Shown: positions 1 through 9,593, numbered from the stretch's first letter. The stretch is DNA of 64,000 nucleotides from Tenacibaculum finnmarkense genomovar ulcerans (GCF_900239495.1 NZ_OENE01000025.1:62001-126000); one strand, 5' to 3'. The notes: generated by a model not told the origin, from the letters alone. A program made the numbers and translations.

Positions 1-804
1 TCTACTGTCATTTCCTGAAGGTTGTTTGTTATTATCAATAAAAATAGTTCCGTATAAAAAGCTCAAATCATCTTCTAAAGGATGTATAATTTCAGAATCG
101 TTTTGCATTACGGCATGTTTAATTTTCATTCCGTTGGCAATTAAATCACGATACGAATTGCTACTTAAATCAAAATTAAAATTGTTTTTTGCCATATCAA
201 CATAGGCATAAAAAGCACCGCCGTAAGCTAAATCGTAGGTTACAGTTCCTAAACCTTCAACTTCAACGGTTTTGTCTAAACCAACCACAAAACTCGGTAC
301 ACAATGAAAACGAACGCCTGTTACTTTGCCATTTTTTACGTTTGCAAACGAGGTAATTCGTCCGCAAGGCGCATCAATTTTCAAAATATTTTCGCCTTCT
401 TTTACTTCAATCCAATTCATTTCAACGGCTAATGTTGAAATAGCTATAATCGCATGACCGCACATGGTCGAGTATCCTTCGTTGTGAAGAAATATAATGC
501 CAAAATCGCCTATTTCTTCCTTATTTTGATTGTTTTCTTTCGGATTTGGAGGCAGTAAAATACAGCCGTACATATCAGGATGTCCACGAGGTTCAAACAT
601 TAAAGCGGTTCGTAAATTATCATAATTTTCTTTGCAATAACGTCTGTATTCTAAAACAGAATTCCCTTTTAATTCAGGAAATCCATCAACAATTACACGC
701 AAGGGTTCTCCGCCTGTGTGCATGTCGATTGTTTTAATTTGCAACCAATTTTCGGCTGGTTTAAAAGTTGTTTTTGAAAGTATATTTTGATATGTTTTAC
801 TCAT
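1..804 (-). CDS. trans-3-hydroxy-L-proline dehydratase / proline racemase family (partial)
   Basis: The reading frame opens at an ATG at 804 and runs off the left edge, so the 3' part is missing; 268 residues are visible. MHTGGEP (residues 28-34) and MCGHA (catalytic-type Cys about residue 115) are hallmarks of the proline racemase superfamily, which includes proline racemase, 4-hydroxyproline epimerase and trans-3-hydroxyproline dehydratase. The window ends just before the second diagnostic position (Cys in racemases and epimerases, Thr in the dehydratase), so sequence alone cannot separate them. The downstream neighbour on the strand's upstream side is an ornithine-cyclodeaminase-like reductase. 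That pairing suits the dehydratase: it makes delta1-pyrroline-2-carboxylate, which the reductase converts to L-proline. The superfamily is firm; the specific activity is inferred from context. Confidence 0.8.
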   Translation of the reverse strand, partial: MSKTYQNILSKTTFKPAENWLQIKTIDMHTGGEPLRVIVDGFPELKGNSVLEYRRYCKENYDNLRTALMFEPRGHPDMYGCILLPPNPKENNQNKEEIGDFGIIFLHNEGYSTMCGHAIIAISTLAVEMNWIEVKEGENILKIDAPCGRITSFANVKNGKVTGVRFHCVPSFVVGLDKTVEVEGLGTVTYDLAYGGAFYAYVDMAKNNFNFDLSSNSYRDLIANGMKIKHAVMQNDSEIIHPLEDDLSFLYGTIFIDNNKQPSGNDSR

Positions 805-886
805 TTTCGCTACTTTTTTGCTGATTTATCACTAATTATTACCTATTTATTACTTGTTTTACACGAATATTGATTTACAGGATTTT

Positions 887-1882
887 TTACTGTTTTGTAT
901 ATTTATTATAGAAATAATTTGCGGCTGTTAAATCTTCTAAAGCGTGTCCTACGGATTTAAAAACGGTAATTTCATCCTCATTTTCACGTCCTTTTTCCCC
1001 TACTATTCCTTCTGATATTCCTTCTGATATTTCTTGAGATGAACACAATTGAAATAAATCAGCTTTAATATCTTCTTCTTTTAAAATTCCTGTTTGTAAC
1101 GGGATAAAAATATCGCCACTTTCTTTTAATCCACCTTGAAAAGTATCAATATAAACCGACCCTTTTTTAATCACTTGGTCATCGGCTTCACGCATATCTT
1201 TTTTATAGGCTCCGACTAAATCAACATGTTGCCCTGCTTTTAAATATTTTCCTAAAACTAACGGCGTTTTTGACAAGGTTGCACACGAAATAATATCAAC
1301 TTCCGATATTTTTTCTTCAATAGTTTGAACGGCAGTTATCGTGAAATTTTCATTTTGAAGCTCCTCACAAATTGCTTGTGCTTTGCTGAAATTACGCCCC
1401 CAAATAAACACGTTTTTAATCGGACGAACCGAGACGTGTGCTTTGATTAAATTAACAGATAAAGCTCCTGTTCCTATCATTAATAATGACGACGAATTTT
1501 CTTTGGATAAAAAAGAAGATGCCAATGCTGATGCCGATGCAGTACGTTTTACCGTTAAACTTTTGGCTTCTAAAATGGCTTTAATTGTTCCTTTAACAGC
1601 ATCTAAATAAATATAGGTTCCGTTGATTGAAGGCAAATCGAATTGACTATTTTCGGGGCTTACTGTTACTATTTTTACTCCCGCATTTTTACTAGGATTC
1701 CATGCTGGCATCAATAATAAGGTAGAATCTGCATTAACGGCTGGGTTTGCAAAATCGTGATGATGACGCATCGGAACAAGGGTTTCTTGCGAAGAAAAAG
1801 CGGCTTTTAATTCAGTAATAAGTGCTGAAAAATTAGTGTTATTTTCTATATAATTGCTATCTATTTGAATGATTTTTTCCAT
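887..1882 (-). CDS. ornithine cyclodeaminase/mu-crystallin family, probable delta1-pyrroline-2-carboxylate reductase
   Basis: The 331-residue length is typical for the family. A Rossmann nucleotide-binding motif (IGTGALS, near residue 137) sits in the middle, followed by the family block DLVGAYKKDMREAD near residue 215. Family members are ornithine cyclodeaminases, alanine dehydrogenases, or reductases of cyclic imino acids. The gene lies 82 bp upstream of the proline-racemase-type gene on the same strand, so an operon for trans-3-hydroxyproline catabolism is likely: dehydration to delta1-pyrroline-2-carboxylate, then NAD(P)H reduction to proline. The start is an ATG at 1882. Enzyme specificity within the family is inferred from the neighbour; the fold assignment is strong. 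Confidence 0.75.
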   Translation of the reverse strand: MEKIIQIDSNYIENNTNFSALITELKAAFSSQETLVPMRHHHDFANPAVNADSTLLLMPAWNPSKNAGVKIVTVSPENSQFDLPSINGTYIYLDAVKGTIKAILEAKSLTVKRTASASALASSFLSKENSSSLLMIGTGALSVNLIKAHVSVRPIKNVFIWGRNFSKAQAICEELQNENFTITAVQTIEEKISEVDIISCATLSKTPLVLGKYLKAGQHVDLVGAYKKDMREADDQVIKKGSVYIDTFQGGLKESGDIFIPLQTGILKEEDIKADLFQLCSSQEISEGISEGIVGEKGRENEDEITVFKSVGHALEDLTAANYFYNKYTKQ

Positions 1883-2016
1883 GCTCTAAAATAACTATTT
1901 ATAAAAACTTTTACATATTTTATCTATAGACAGACTAATATAAGCCGTAAACTTGTTAAAATAATACCATAACAAATACCATAAAGCCTGTATTTTTAGC
2001 AAAAAACATATATAAA

Positions 2017-3327
2017 GTGAAAAATTTACAGTTATTTATTCTTGTATCTTTAGCCGTTTTTGCATCGTGTAAAACAGCTACGGAAAACAAAATCGTATCA
2101 TTTAAAGAAAAATTACAAGCTACTTTTCCTAAAGCCCAGATAGATTCTATTGAAGCCAAAGATCATTTTACAGAAGCTTACAAAGTGGTTTTAAAGCAAA
2201 ATTTAGATCCTAAAAATCCTGCGGAAGGAACTTTTGATCATTATATGTATGTTTCGCATGCCAACTACAACAGCCCAACGGTTTTAATTACTGATGGTTA
2301 TTCTTCTAGAAATAGAACCACGGAATTAAGTAAGGTTTTTAAAGCAAATCAGGTAATTGTAGAGTACAGAATGTATGGGAAATCAAGACCCGATTCTATT
2401 GTTTGGAAACATTTAACAAACGATAATGCTATTGAAGATTATCATACTATTGTAACCAAATTAAAAAGTGTTTATAGTGGTAAATGGTTGTCATCAGGAA
2501 TTAGTAAAGGAGGAGAAACTACCTTAATTTACAAGGCTAAATATCCGAAAGATATTGATGTTGCTGTGCCTTATGTTGCTCCATTAATTAATACCTTAGA
2601 AGACCCTAGAACCAATGATTTAATCAACTCGGTTGGTAGTGATGCTTGTAGAGCGAGTATTAAAACTTTTCAAAGAACTGTTTTAGAAAAAAGAGCGGAT
2701 ATCTTAAAAATATTAGCGACTTATGCGGCTAAAAACAAGATGAGTTTTACCCAAGTTCCTTTAGAAGAAACCTTAGAGTATGCCGTGTTAGAATTTCCTT
2801 TTTCTTTCTGGCAATGGGGCAGCGGAAAATGTGCCGATGTACCTACAAAAGAGGCATCATCAGAAGAATTATTTAAGTATTTAATTAAAATTTCTGGTGT
2901 TCATGTTTACAACGATGCAGGGTTTAAAAATTACTTGCCTTCTTTTTATCAACATATGAGAGAATTAGGCTATTACGGTTTTGATTTAGCACCTGTAAAA
3001 GATTTATTAAAAGTAGTTAAAAGTAGTACAAATAGTAGGTTTGCACCTAAAAATGTAGATTTAACCTATAATCCTGCGTACATAAAAGAAGTACGTAATT
3101 ATGTAGAAACTAAAGGAAGTAATATTTTATATATTCAGGGAGCTTACGACCCTTGGGCGGCTTGTGGACCAACACCAAAACAAGGCGTTGATGCTTTGAA
3201 AATGGTTTTAGAAGGAGGTTCACACTTAACGAGAATTAAAAGTTTTTCTGATAAAGATCAACAAAAAATTTACGCAAAATTACAGGCTTGGTTAGGAAAG
3301 GATGTTAAATTATATCCTTTAAAATAA
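2017..3327 (+). CDS. S37-family (PS-10) serine peptidase, lipoprotein
   Basis: The 436-residue protein begins with a lipoprotein signal (hydrophobic run, then VFASC with Cys18), so it is probably membrane-anchored and faces the periplasm or surface. The nucleophile motif GISKGG (Ser about 163) is the variant found in S37 tripeptidyl-aminopeptidase-like hydrolases of the alpha/beta fold. Late Asp and His regions (GAYDPWAACGP and GGSHLTRI) are plausible triad members. The start is a GTG at 2017; no in-frame ATG lies upstream, and the signal peptide supports this start. It is transcribed divergently from the ornithine-cyclodeaminase-like gene. Likely role: release of short peptides from protein or peptide substrates. 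Function is inferred from family. Confidence 0.75.
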   Translation: MKNLQLFILVSLAVFASCKTATENKIVSFKEKLQATFPKAQIDSIEAKDHFTEAYKVVLKQNLDPKNPAEGTFDHYMYVSHANYNSPTVLITDGYSSRNRTTELSKVFKANQVIVEYRMYGKSRPDSIVWKHLTNDNAIEDYHTIVTKLKSVYSGKWLSSGISKGGETTLIYKAKYPKDIDVAVPYVAPLINTLEDPRTNDLINSVGSDACRASIKTFQRTVLEKRADILKILATYAAKNKMSFTQVPLEETLEYAVLEFPFSFWQWGSGKCADVPTKEASSEELFKYLIKISGVHVYNDAGFKNYLPSFYQHMRELGYYGFDLAPVKDLLKVVKSSTNSRFAPKNVDLTYNPAYIKEVRNYVETKGSNILYIQGAYDPWAACGPTPKQGVDALKMVLEGGSHLTRIKSFSDKDQQKIYAKLQAWLGKDVKLYPLK

Positions 3328-3362
3328 GCTTGTTTTCATATTGATAATTAAATTTTTAACAA

Positions 3363-3396
3363 AAAAAACACTTTAGATATTTCTAAAGTGTTTTTT
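3363..3396. terminator. bidirectional Rho-independent terminator
   Basis: A 15-bp perfect inverted repeat (arms 3363-3377 and 3382-3396, loop of 4) has A and T tracts on its outer sides. It lies between the convergent ends of the S37 peptidase gene and the dsbD-like gene, so it can stop transcription from both. Confidence 0.8.
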
Positions 3397-3436
3397 GATT
3401 TTATACTATTTTTAAAATTATAAACTACGGATTTTA

Positions 3437-5398
3437 CTATTTTTTAAAGTTTGAAATCCCTTTTTGTAACCAATTGTAATACTCAGTAGCATCGGGTGTA
3501 TAAGAAGCAGGATTTATTAAATTAGCTTCATCATGCCCCATTAATACATAAAAAGGTTGCGTATTTGCTTTGTATTTTATGGTTTGTAATTCGCTCCATT
3601 TTTGCCCAATATATTTTAATTTTTTACCAGGGTTTAACTTCGAATCTACAATTTCATCCTCTTTTAACTTTCTTTTATCATCAACATATAAAGAAATTAA
3701 AACTACCTTATTTTTTAAGACATCTAAAACATTCGGTTTTACCCAAACATTCTGTTCCATTTTACGGCAATTTACGCAGGCATGTCCTGTAAAATCTATC
3801 ATTACCGGCTTTCCTACTTTTTTAGCATAGGCCAATCCTTTGTCGTAATCATGGAATGAAATAATATCGTGTGGAGGCATTATATGTGCTCCTTCAGGCA
3901 AACCTGTAGGTGTTTTTTCAACCTTACCCATTGAAACTAATGCGGTACTTTTCTTGGTAAACCCTACTCCATATGGCGATTCACTATAATGTTGTGGTGG
4001 TGGAAAAGCGCTGATTAAATTTAAAGGTGCTCCCCATAAACCTGGCAACATATAGATGGTAAAAGCTCCTACGATTAGTCCTAAAAACAATCTTCCTACC
4101 GATATATGATTTTGTGGGCTGTCGTGCGGTAATTGAATTTTCCCTAACAAATACAATGCTAAAGCACCAAATATGGCAATCCAAATAGCAATAAAAACTT
4201 CTCTTTCAAAAATATGTAATTGCAATACTAAATCGGCATTTGATAAAAATTTAAACGCCAAAGCTAGTTCTAAAAATCCTAGAACTACTTTTACCGTATT
4301 TAACCAACCTCCCGATTTTGGTAACGAATTTAACCAACCTGGGAATGCTGCAAACAGTGCAAATGGCAAAGCAATCGCTGATGAAAAACCTAACATTCCT
4401 ACAATAGGTGCAATTCCTCCTTTTGATGCTGACTCAACTAATAATGTTCCTACAATTGGTCCGGTGCATGAAAATGATACAATTGCTAAGGCTAACGCCA
4501 TAAAAAAGATTCCTATTAAACCACCTCTATCGGCTTGAGAATCTACTTTTGTAGCCCAAGAACTTGGTAAAGTAATTTCAAAAGCGCCTAAAAATGATGT
4601 AGCAAAAACTACTAATATTAAAAAGAAAACAACGTTAAACCAAACATTGGTAGAAAGCGCATTTAAAGCATCTGCCCCAAAAATACCCGTTACTACGGTT
4701 CCTAATAATACGTATATTCCAATTATTGATACTCCATAAATAATGGCATTTTTAATTCCTTGTGCCTTGCTTTTACTTTGTTTGGTAAAAAAGCTTACCG
4801 TCATCGGAATCATTGGAAAAACACAGGGAGTTAACAAGGCTGCAAACCCTGATAAAAAAGCGATAAAAAAGATGGCTATCATTCCTTTTTTATCTTTCTT
4901 CGTTTTATCTTTAGCAACTGATTTTACAGAAACAGCCTTACTGATATCAAAAACTAAATCAAGTTCTTTTGGAGGTAAGCATTGCTCATCTGTACAGGCA
5001 ATAAACTCAACAAAAGCATTAATTTTAGTTACTTTTGAGTCGATTAACTCAATTTGTTGTTCAAAAACAGCTTTATGTGCAAATGACTTAATAGTCATTC
5101 CTTGCTCATTAAACAATTTTGTAAATTTAGTTTTACCTTTAGGCTCTTTAGTTTTTCCGATTAATTTAATATTATTTTCTTTTTCTTGATAAAAAAAAGT
5201 GGTCGGAATTGGCCCTGCTTTAGGTACGTCTTGCGAGTACAAACTCCACCCTTCTTTGATGGTCGCTTGGGTTATTAATTTATAATTAGAATCGGATATT
5301 TTTTCGACTTTGGTCTTCCATTGAATAGGATTAAATATTTGACCTTTTACTGATATGGTTATCAATAAAATAAAAAGTAGTATGTGGTTTTTTTTCAT
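3437..5398 (-). CDS. dsbD: DsbD-type thiol:disulfide interchange protein
   Basis: All three DsbD modules are present in 653 residues. First is a signal peptide and periplasmic alpha domain with paired Cys (about 135 and 140). Next is an eight-helix-type membrane domain with the two intramembrane Cys motifs TPCVFPM (Cys192) and FSCTGP (Cys311). Last is a C-terminal thioredoxin-like gamma domain with CVNC near residue 540. DsbD carries electrons from cytoplasmic thioredoxin across the inner membrane to periplasmic thiol proteins, supporting disulfide isomerisation, cytochrome c maturation and repair enzymes. A second gene encoding only an alpha-like domain lies 20 bp upstream and probably forms a two-gene operon. 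The start is an ATG at 5398. Confidence 0.9.
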   Translation of the reverse strand: MKKNHILLFILLITISVKGQIFNPIQWKTKVEKISDSNYKLITQATIKEGWSLYSQDVPKAGPIPTTFFYQEKENNIKLIGKTKEPKGKTKFTKLFNEQGMTIKSFAHKAVFEQQIELIDSKVTKINAFVEFIACTDEQCLPPKELDLVFDISKAVSVKSVAKDKTKKDKKGMIAIFFIAFLSGFAALLTPCVFPMIPMTVSFFTKQSKSKAQGIKNAIIYGVSIIGIYVLLGTVVTGIFGADALNALSTNVWFNVVFFLILVVFATSFLGAFEITLPSSWATKVDSQADRGGLIGIFFMALALAIVSFSCTGPIVGTLLVESASKGGIAPIVGMLGFSSAIALPFALFAAFPGWLNSLPKSGGWLNTVKVVLGFLELALAFKFLSNADLVLQLHIFEREVFIAIWIAIFGALALYLLGKIQLPHDSPQNHISVGRLFLGLIVGAFTIYMLPGLWGAPLNLISAFPPPQHYSESPYGVGFTKKSTALVSMGKVEKTPTGLPEGAHIMPPHDIISFHDYDKGLAYAKKVGKPVMIDFTGHACVNCRKMEQNVWVKPNVLDVLKNKVVLISLYVDDKRKLKEDEIVDSKLNPGKKLKYIGQKWSELQTIKYKANTQPFYVLMGHDEANLINPASYTPDATEYYNWLQKGISNFKK

Positions 5399-5418
5399 CG
5401 AAATTTATTTGGGAATTT

Positions 5419-5865
5419 TTAATTAATTTTAAAAGATAAAGTTACTTCCTCTGGCGGAAAACAAGTTTCATTTGAGCAAACCATATACTCAACAGTTCCT
5501 TTTATAACAAATTTTTCATTTGTTTTTAATCGAATTCGCTGTGTAAATACGGCTGTATTGTCAAAATATTTAATACGCATTTCAAATATTTCATCATCAA
5601 TAACTTGTCCTGCACCTTCTTTTGTCACTCCTTGTTTTAAATAGCGCTGATCTCCTGTGAAAGAAAATAAAGTGGGTATTGGCCCACCACTAGCTATTTT
5701 TTGAGAATAAATATGCCACTCTTCATCTAAAGTTGCTGTCACTATTAATTCACTTTCTTTTTCTGAAATTTTTTCTACACTCGTAGTCCATTTTATAGGA
5801 TTATCTAGTTGCCCATAAGAAACAAAACTTAATAGAAAGCTTAAAGCTGTTAGTAATTTACTCAT
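5419..5865 (-). CDS. stand-alone DsbD N-terminal (alpha) domain protein
   Basis: This 148-residue secreted protein has an N-terminal signal peptide (LTALSFLLSFVSYG). Its architecture and sequence parallel the alpha domain of the adjacent DsbD-like protein: both carry NPIKW/NPIQW near the start, GPIPT, and a terminal Cys pair with identical spacing (here Cys130 and Cys135, followed by FPPEE; LPPKE in the neighbour). It is probably a diffusible periplasmic thiol carrier that takes electrons from the DsbD hub, arising by duplication. The 20-bp gap to the dsbD-like gene suggests co-transcription. The partner relationship is inferred. Confidence 0.75.
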   Translation of the reverse strand: MSKLLTALSFLLSFVSYGQLDNPIKWTTSVEKISEKESELIVTATLDEEWHIYSQKIASGGPIPTLFSFTGDQRYLKQGVTKEGAGQVIDDEIFEMRIKYFDNTAVFTQRIRLKTNEKFVIKGTVEYMVCSNETCFPPEEVTLSFKIN

Positions 5866-5977
5866 TATTATATGATTAATGGTTTTATTCTATATTTTTC
5901 GTAAAAATAACACCTTTCTACATCAAATACGATTACATCAAAAAAAAATTTACTGTAATTTTGAAATTTTAACAAAA

Positions 5978-6007
5978 AAAAGAGTAATCATTTCTGATTA
6001 CTCTTTT
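5978..6007 (-). terminator. Rho-independent terminator after the first-position tRNA-fMet
   Basis: A 13-bp perfect stem (arms 5978-5990 and 5995-6007, loop TTTC) is followed on the minus strand by a T run. It lies immediately downstream of the 6014-6086 tRNA gene. Confidence 0.8.
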
Positions 6008-6013
6008 TAGTAG

Positions 6014-6086
<73 letters not shown>

Positions 6087-6162
6087 ATTTGTGGGTGCAA
6101 ATATACAAGCTTTTATCTTACCTACCAAATAAAATACTGATATTTTTATTTTCAAGCATAAA

Positions 6163-6190
6163 AAAAGCTTCACATTTCTGTGAAGCTTTT
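6163..6190 (-). terminator. Rho-independent terminator after tRNA-fMet copy 2
   Basis: A 12-bp perfect stem (6163-6174 and 6179-6190, loop TTTC) is followed on the minus strand by a T run. An identical hairpin follows copy 3. Confidence 0.8.
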
Positions 6191-6197
6191 AGCTTAG

Positions 6198-6270
<73 letters not shown>

Positions 6271-6351
6271 ATTTCGACTGCAAAACTACAACCTTTTAGC
6301 ATACCTGCCAAATAAAATGTGTTTTTTATTTATTTTATTTTCAAGCACAAA

Positions 6352-6379
6352 AAAAGCTTCACATTTCTGTGAAGCTTTT
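6352..6379 (-). terminator. Rho-independent terminator after tRNA-fMet copy 3
   Basis: It has the same 12-bp stem, TTTC loop and T run as the hairpin at 6163-6190, and lies 7 nt beyond the tRNA 3' end. Confidence 0.8.
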
Positions 6380-6386
6380 AGCTTAG

Positions 6387-6459
<73 letters not shown>

Positions 6460-6584
6460 ATTTCGACTGCAAAGATACGTTCTTTTATTCTATCTACCCT
6501 AATAAAATTAACTTTTAAATGAAAAAATTTCTAACTATTACAATAACAGCACTATAAAAAAATTAATTTCTAATTTAAACAACT

Positions 6585-6592
6585 TATCTTTG
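6585..6592 (+). promoter_or_regulatory. -7 box (TATCTTTG) of era
   Basis: It matches the Bacteroidota -7 consensus TAnnTTTG exactly and ends only 4 nt before the era ATG. Transcription would therefore begin at or within a few bases of the start codon, giving a leaderless or nearly leaderless mRNA. No clear TTG -33 element is seen at the usual spacing. Confidence 0.6.
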
Positions 6593-6596
6593 CCAA

Positions 6597-7478
6597 ATGA
6601 CACATAAATCAGGATTTGTAAACATCATCGGAAACCCAAATGTTGGGAAATCAACTTTAATGAACGCATTAGTTGGTGAAAAATTATCAATTATTAGCCC
6701 TAAAGCACAAACCACTAGGCATCGTATTTTAGGAATTGTAAATGATGAAAATCATCAAGTTATTTTTTCGGATACTCCAGGAATTTTAAAACCTGCTTAT
6801 GAATTGCAAAACTCTATGATGGATTTTGTAAAATCAGCTTTTGATGATGCGGATGTCTTAATTTACATGGTGGAAGTTGGCGAAAAAGAACTTAAAAATG
6901 AAGCTTTTTTTAAGAGAATTATCCACAGTGAAATTCCTGTTATTTTATTATTAAATAAAATTGACAAATCATCACAAGAAGAGGTTGAAGAAAAAATAGA
7001 ATACTGGAAAAACAAAGTACCTAATGCTTTTGTATATGTAATTTCGGCTCTAGAAAAATTTAATGTAGATGCTGTTTTTACTAAAATTATAGAACTACTT
7101 CCAGCAGGTCCTGCTTTTTATCCGAAGGATCAATTGACAGATAAACCAGAACGTTTTTTTGTAAATGAAAAAATACGTGAGAAAATATTAACCCACTATA
7201 AAAAAGAAATTCCGTATGCTATAGAAGTAGAAACAGAAGAGTTTTTTGAAGAGGAAAATATTATCAAAATCCGTTCGGTTATTATGGTAGAACGTGAAAC
7301 TCAAAAAGGTATTATTATTGGGCATAAAGGATCGGCTCTTAAACGTGTTGGCACAGAGTCTCGTAAAGATTTAGAAGTGTTTTTTGATAAAAAAGTGTTT
7401 TTAGAATTGTACGTTAAAGTAAATAAAAACTGGCGCTCTAACGACAAACAATTAAAACGCTTTGGTTATAAAGATTAA
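6597..7478 (+). CDS. era: GTPase Era, 16S rRNA maturation factor
   Basis: The 293-residue length is normal for Era. GTPase motifs are in order: G1 GNPNVGKS (about 12-19), G3 DTPG, G4 NKID. The C-terminal KH RNA-binding domain carries IIGHKGSALKRVG. Era binds the 3' end of 16S rRNA and helps assemble the 30S subunit. The ATG at 6597 lies directly behind a TATCTTTG promoter box, which fixes the start. The gene meets the opposite-strand membrane protein tail-to-tail with a 4-bp overlap. A second ribosome-assembly GTPase, der, follows about 0.6 kb downstream. Confidence 0.97.
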   Translation: MTHKSGFVNIIGNPNVGKSTLMNALVGEKLSIISPKAQTTRHRILGIVNDENHQVIFSDTPGILKPAYELQNSMMDFVKSAFDDADVLIYMVEVGEKELKNEAFFKRIIHSEIPVILLLNKIDKSSQEEVEEKIEYWKNKVPNAFVYVISALEKFNVDAVFTKIIELLPAGPAFYPKDQLTDKPERFFVNEKIREKILTHYKKEIPYAIEVETEEFFEEENIIKIRSVIMVERETQKGIIIGHKGSALKRVGTESRKDLEVFFDKKVFLELYVKVNKNWRSNDKQLKRFGYKD

Positions 7479-7981
7479 TTTATTTTTTTTAACAAAGCTT
7501 TGGTGAATTTTTTCAATTTATCCATTTGCTTTTTACCTGCCACCTTTCCTAAGCTTCCTACAAAATAAAGCGCTACCCATATAATTGGTAAAACCACCAA
7601 CATTACTATGGGTAGTATTGCTATTCTTTTTAACGACCAATTACTATAGGCTATAATTCCAAAAATTAAAAAGGCGAATGCTACTATAAAATGTAAAAAC
7701 ATAAAAAAGGTCCAAACTTGTGGTTTTGGACCGAATAATCCTTTTATTTTTGATGTTGTTGCTGTTAATTCTTCTACCTCTAACTGCAATTGAGGCGACC
7801 AAAAATGAGCCTCTTTTAATGGTATATCAATAATTACATGTTGGTCTATTACCCTCATTCTATAAGCCGACTCGTCAGATAAATGCTGTTTAATTTCATC
7901 GAGCAATACTGCTGAATTCATTTCGAAATCAATTTGAAATCGTGGCTTTAAAAAAATTTGATTGTATAATTGATCATCCAT
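7475..7981 (-). CDS. conserved two-helix membrane protein, unknown function
   Basis: I do not recognise a family for this 168-residue protein. Its N-terminal half (about 1-92) is hydrophilic with a beta-rich pattern. Two predicted membrane helices follow (about 95-117 and 122-146), then a lysine-rich tail (KKQMDKLKKFTKALLKKIN). It sits between era and der on the opposite strand, converging on era with a 4-bp overlap and diverging from der. The start is an ATG at 7981. Its position between two GTPase genes does not by itself imply a shared function. Confidence 0.65.
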   Translation of the reverse strand: MDDQLYNQIFLKPRFQIDFEMNSAVLLDEIKQHLSDESAYRMRVIDQHVIIDIPLKEAHFWSPQLQLEVEELTATTSKIKGLFGPKPQVWTFFMFLHFIVAFAFLIFGIIAYSNWSLKRIAILPIVMLVVLPIIWVALYFVGSLGKVAGKKQMDKLKKFTKALLKKIN

Positions 7982-8073
7982 ATTATATAAGAGCGTTTAA
8001 AAGTTATTGTGCCACAATGTACTAAAAATACGATACTCTTTAAAATTCCACTGTAACTTAGTTGTGTAAGTTG

Positions 8074-8081
8074 TATCTTTG
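8074..8081 (+). promoter_or_regulatory. -7 box (TATCTTTG) of der
   Basis: It is an exact TAnnTTTG match ending 16 nt before the ATG at 8098. It excludes the longer reading-frame start at 8062, which lies upstream of this box. Confidence 0.6.
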
Positions 8082-8097
8082 CAAAAATTTTAGTATA

Positions 8098-9405
8098 ATG
8101 AGTAGTATTGTAGCCATTGTTGGAAGACCGAATGTAGGTAAGTCCACTTTATTTAATCGTTTAGTACAACGTCGTGAAGCGATTGTTGATTCTGTAAGTG
8201 GAGTAACTAGAGATAGACATTACGGAAAATCTGAATGGAACGGAAAGGAATTTTCGGTAATTGATACTGGTGGATATATTGTCGGTTCTGATGATATTTT
8301 TGAAGGAGAAATACGTAAACAAGTTCAGTTAGCTATTGAAGAGGCTGACATCATTGTTTTTGTTGTTGATGTTGAACAAGGTATTACACCTATGGATGAC
8401 GAAGTTGCAAAAATTTTACGCCAAGTTAAAAAGCCTATTATTATGGCAGTTAACAAGGTTGATAATGCAATGCGTGATGCAGATGCAGTGGAGTTTTACA
8501 ATCTTGGTTTAGGAGAATATCATACCATTTCATCAATAAATGGTAGTGGAACAGGTGAATTATTAGATGCTGTTGCTAAAGAAATTCCTGAAGAAGAAGA
8601 AACAGAAGCAGAAAATGAACTTCCTCGTTTTGCTATTGTAGGACGCCCTAATGCTGGTAAATCATCGTTTATTAATGCGTTAATTGGTGAAGATAGAAAT
8701 ATCGTAACTAATATTGCTGGTACAACCCGTGATTCTATTGATACAAAGTACAATCGTTACGGTTTTGAATTTAACTTAGTAGATACTGCCGGGATTCGTA
8801 AAAAATCAAAAGTAAAAGAAGATTTAGAATTTTATTCTGTAATGCGTGCTGTTCGTGCAATTGAACATTGTGATGTTGCCGTGTTAGTAGTAGATGCAAC
8901 TCGTGATTTTGAAGGACAAGATGAAAAAATATTTTGGCTAGCAGAAAAGAATAAAAAAGGAGTTGTAATACTTGTTAACAAATGGGATTTAGTTGAAAAG
9001 GAAACCAATACTATGCGTGATTTTGAAGCACACATTAGAAAGAAAATTGCCCCTTTTAGTGATGTACCAATTGTATTTACTTCGGTATTAACAAAACAAC
9101 GTATTTTTAAAGCTATTGAAACGGCTGTTGAAGTTTTTGAAAACAGAAAACGTCGTATTCAAACAAGTAAGTTAAACGAAACGATGTTAGAGATTTTAGA
9201 ACAAAATCCGCCACCTGCAATTAAAGGTAAATACATCAAAATTAAATACTGTATGCAGTTACCTACTTATACGCCACAATTTGCATTTTTTGCAAATTTA
9301 CCGCAGTATATTAGAGATCCGTACAGACGTTATTTAGAAAATCAATTGCGTCAGCATTATAATTTTAATGGGGTTCCTATTATTATTTATTTTAGACAGA
9401 AATAA
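8098..9405 (+). CDS. der: GTPase Der (EngA), double G-domain ribosome assembly factor
   Basis: The protein has 435 residues from the ATG at 8098. Two complete G domains are seen: GRPNVGKS then DTGGY and NKVD, followed by [12 protein letters not shown] and NKWD. A KH-like C-terminal domain ends in the family-typical [10 protein letters not shown]. Der acts in 50S subunit assembly. A longer frame starts at 8062, but its extra 12 residues overlap the promoter box, and homologues begin at [15 protein letters not shown], so 8098 is preferred. It is well separated from the next gene by an intergenic region rich in inverted repeats. Confidence 0.95.
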   Translation: MSSIVAIVGRPNVGKSTLFNRLVQRREAIVDSVSGVTRDRHYGKSEWNGKEFSVIDTGGYIVGSDDIFEGEIRKQVQLAIEEADIIVFVVDVEQGITPMDDEVAKILRQVKKPIIMAVNKVDNAMRDADAVEFYNLGLGEYHTISSINGSGTGELLDAVAKEIPEEEETEAENELPRFAIVGRPNAGKSSFINALIGEDRNIVTNIAGTTRDSIDTKYNRYGFEFNLVDTAGIRKKSKVKEDLEFYSVMRAVRAIEHCDVAVLVVDATRDFEGQDEKIFWLAEKNKKGVVILVNKWDLVEKETNTMRDFEAHIRKKIAPFSDVPIVFTSVLTKQRIFKAIETAVEVFENRKRRIQTSKLNETMLEILEQNPPPAIKGKYIKIKYCMQLPTYTPQFAFFANLPQYIRDPYRRYLENQLRQHYNFNGVPIIIYFRQK

Positions 9406-9435
9406 GTTTACTATAAGTTATTTAGTTAAACTTTT

Positions 9436-9468
9436 AGACCTCACAGGTTTTTAAAACCTGTGAGGTCT
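9436..9468. terminator. 33-bp palindrome, probable terminator of der
   Basis: Arms 9436-9451 and 9453-9468 are perfect 16-bp complements around a single base. It lies 30 nt after der. The arms contain ACCTCACAGG/CCTGTGAGGT, a sequence I recall as a common repeated palindrome in this group, so it may be a dispersed repeat that serves as a terminator. Confidence 0.55.
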
Positions 9469-9520
9469 GTTATAATATTTTGCCGTTATTTTTTTTTTGA
9501 ATAAAATTTAAACAGGCTCT

Positions 9521-9593
9521 AAAAGTAGTTTTTTCATTTTCTTAGCAAATTATTAAATCAATTTGTAAAAAGAATCTTGAAAAAACTACTTTT
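9521..9593. repeat. inverted-repeat stem-loop element
   Basis: Perfect 16-bp inverted repeats (9521-9536 and 9578-9593) enclose a 41-nt loop with its own inner hairpin (CAAATT at 9546-9551 with AATTTG at 9560-9565). The layout is MITE-like or RNA-like. Only one copy of this arm pair is seen in the window. Confidence 0.5.

Noticed and set aside
546-737. 63-residue plus-strand reading frame
   Set aside because: It is antisense to the well-supported proline-racemase-family gene.
8062-8097. Upstream start for der
   Set aside because: It overlaps and precedes the TATCTTTG promoter box, and the added residues are absent from the conserved Der N-terminus.
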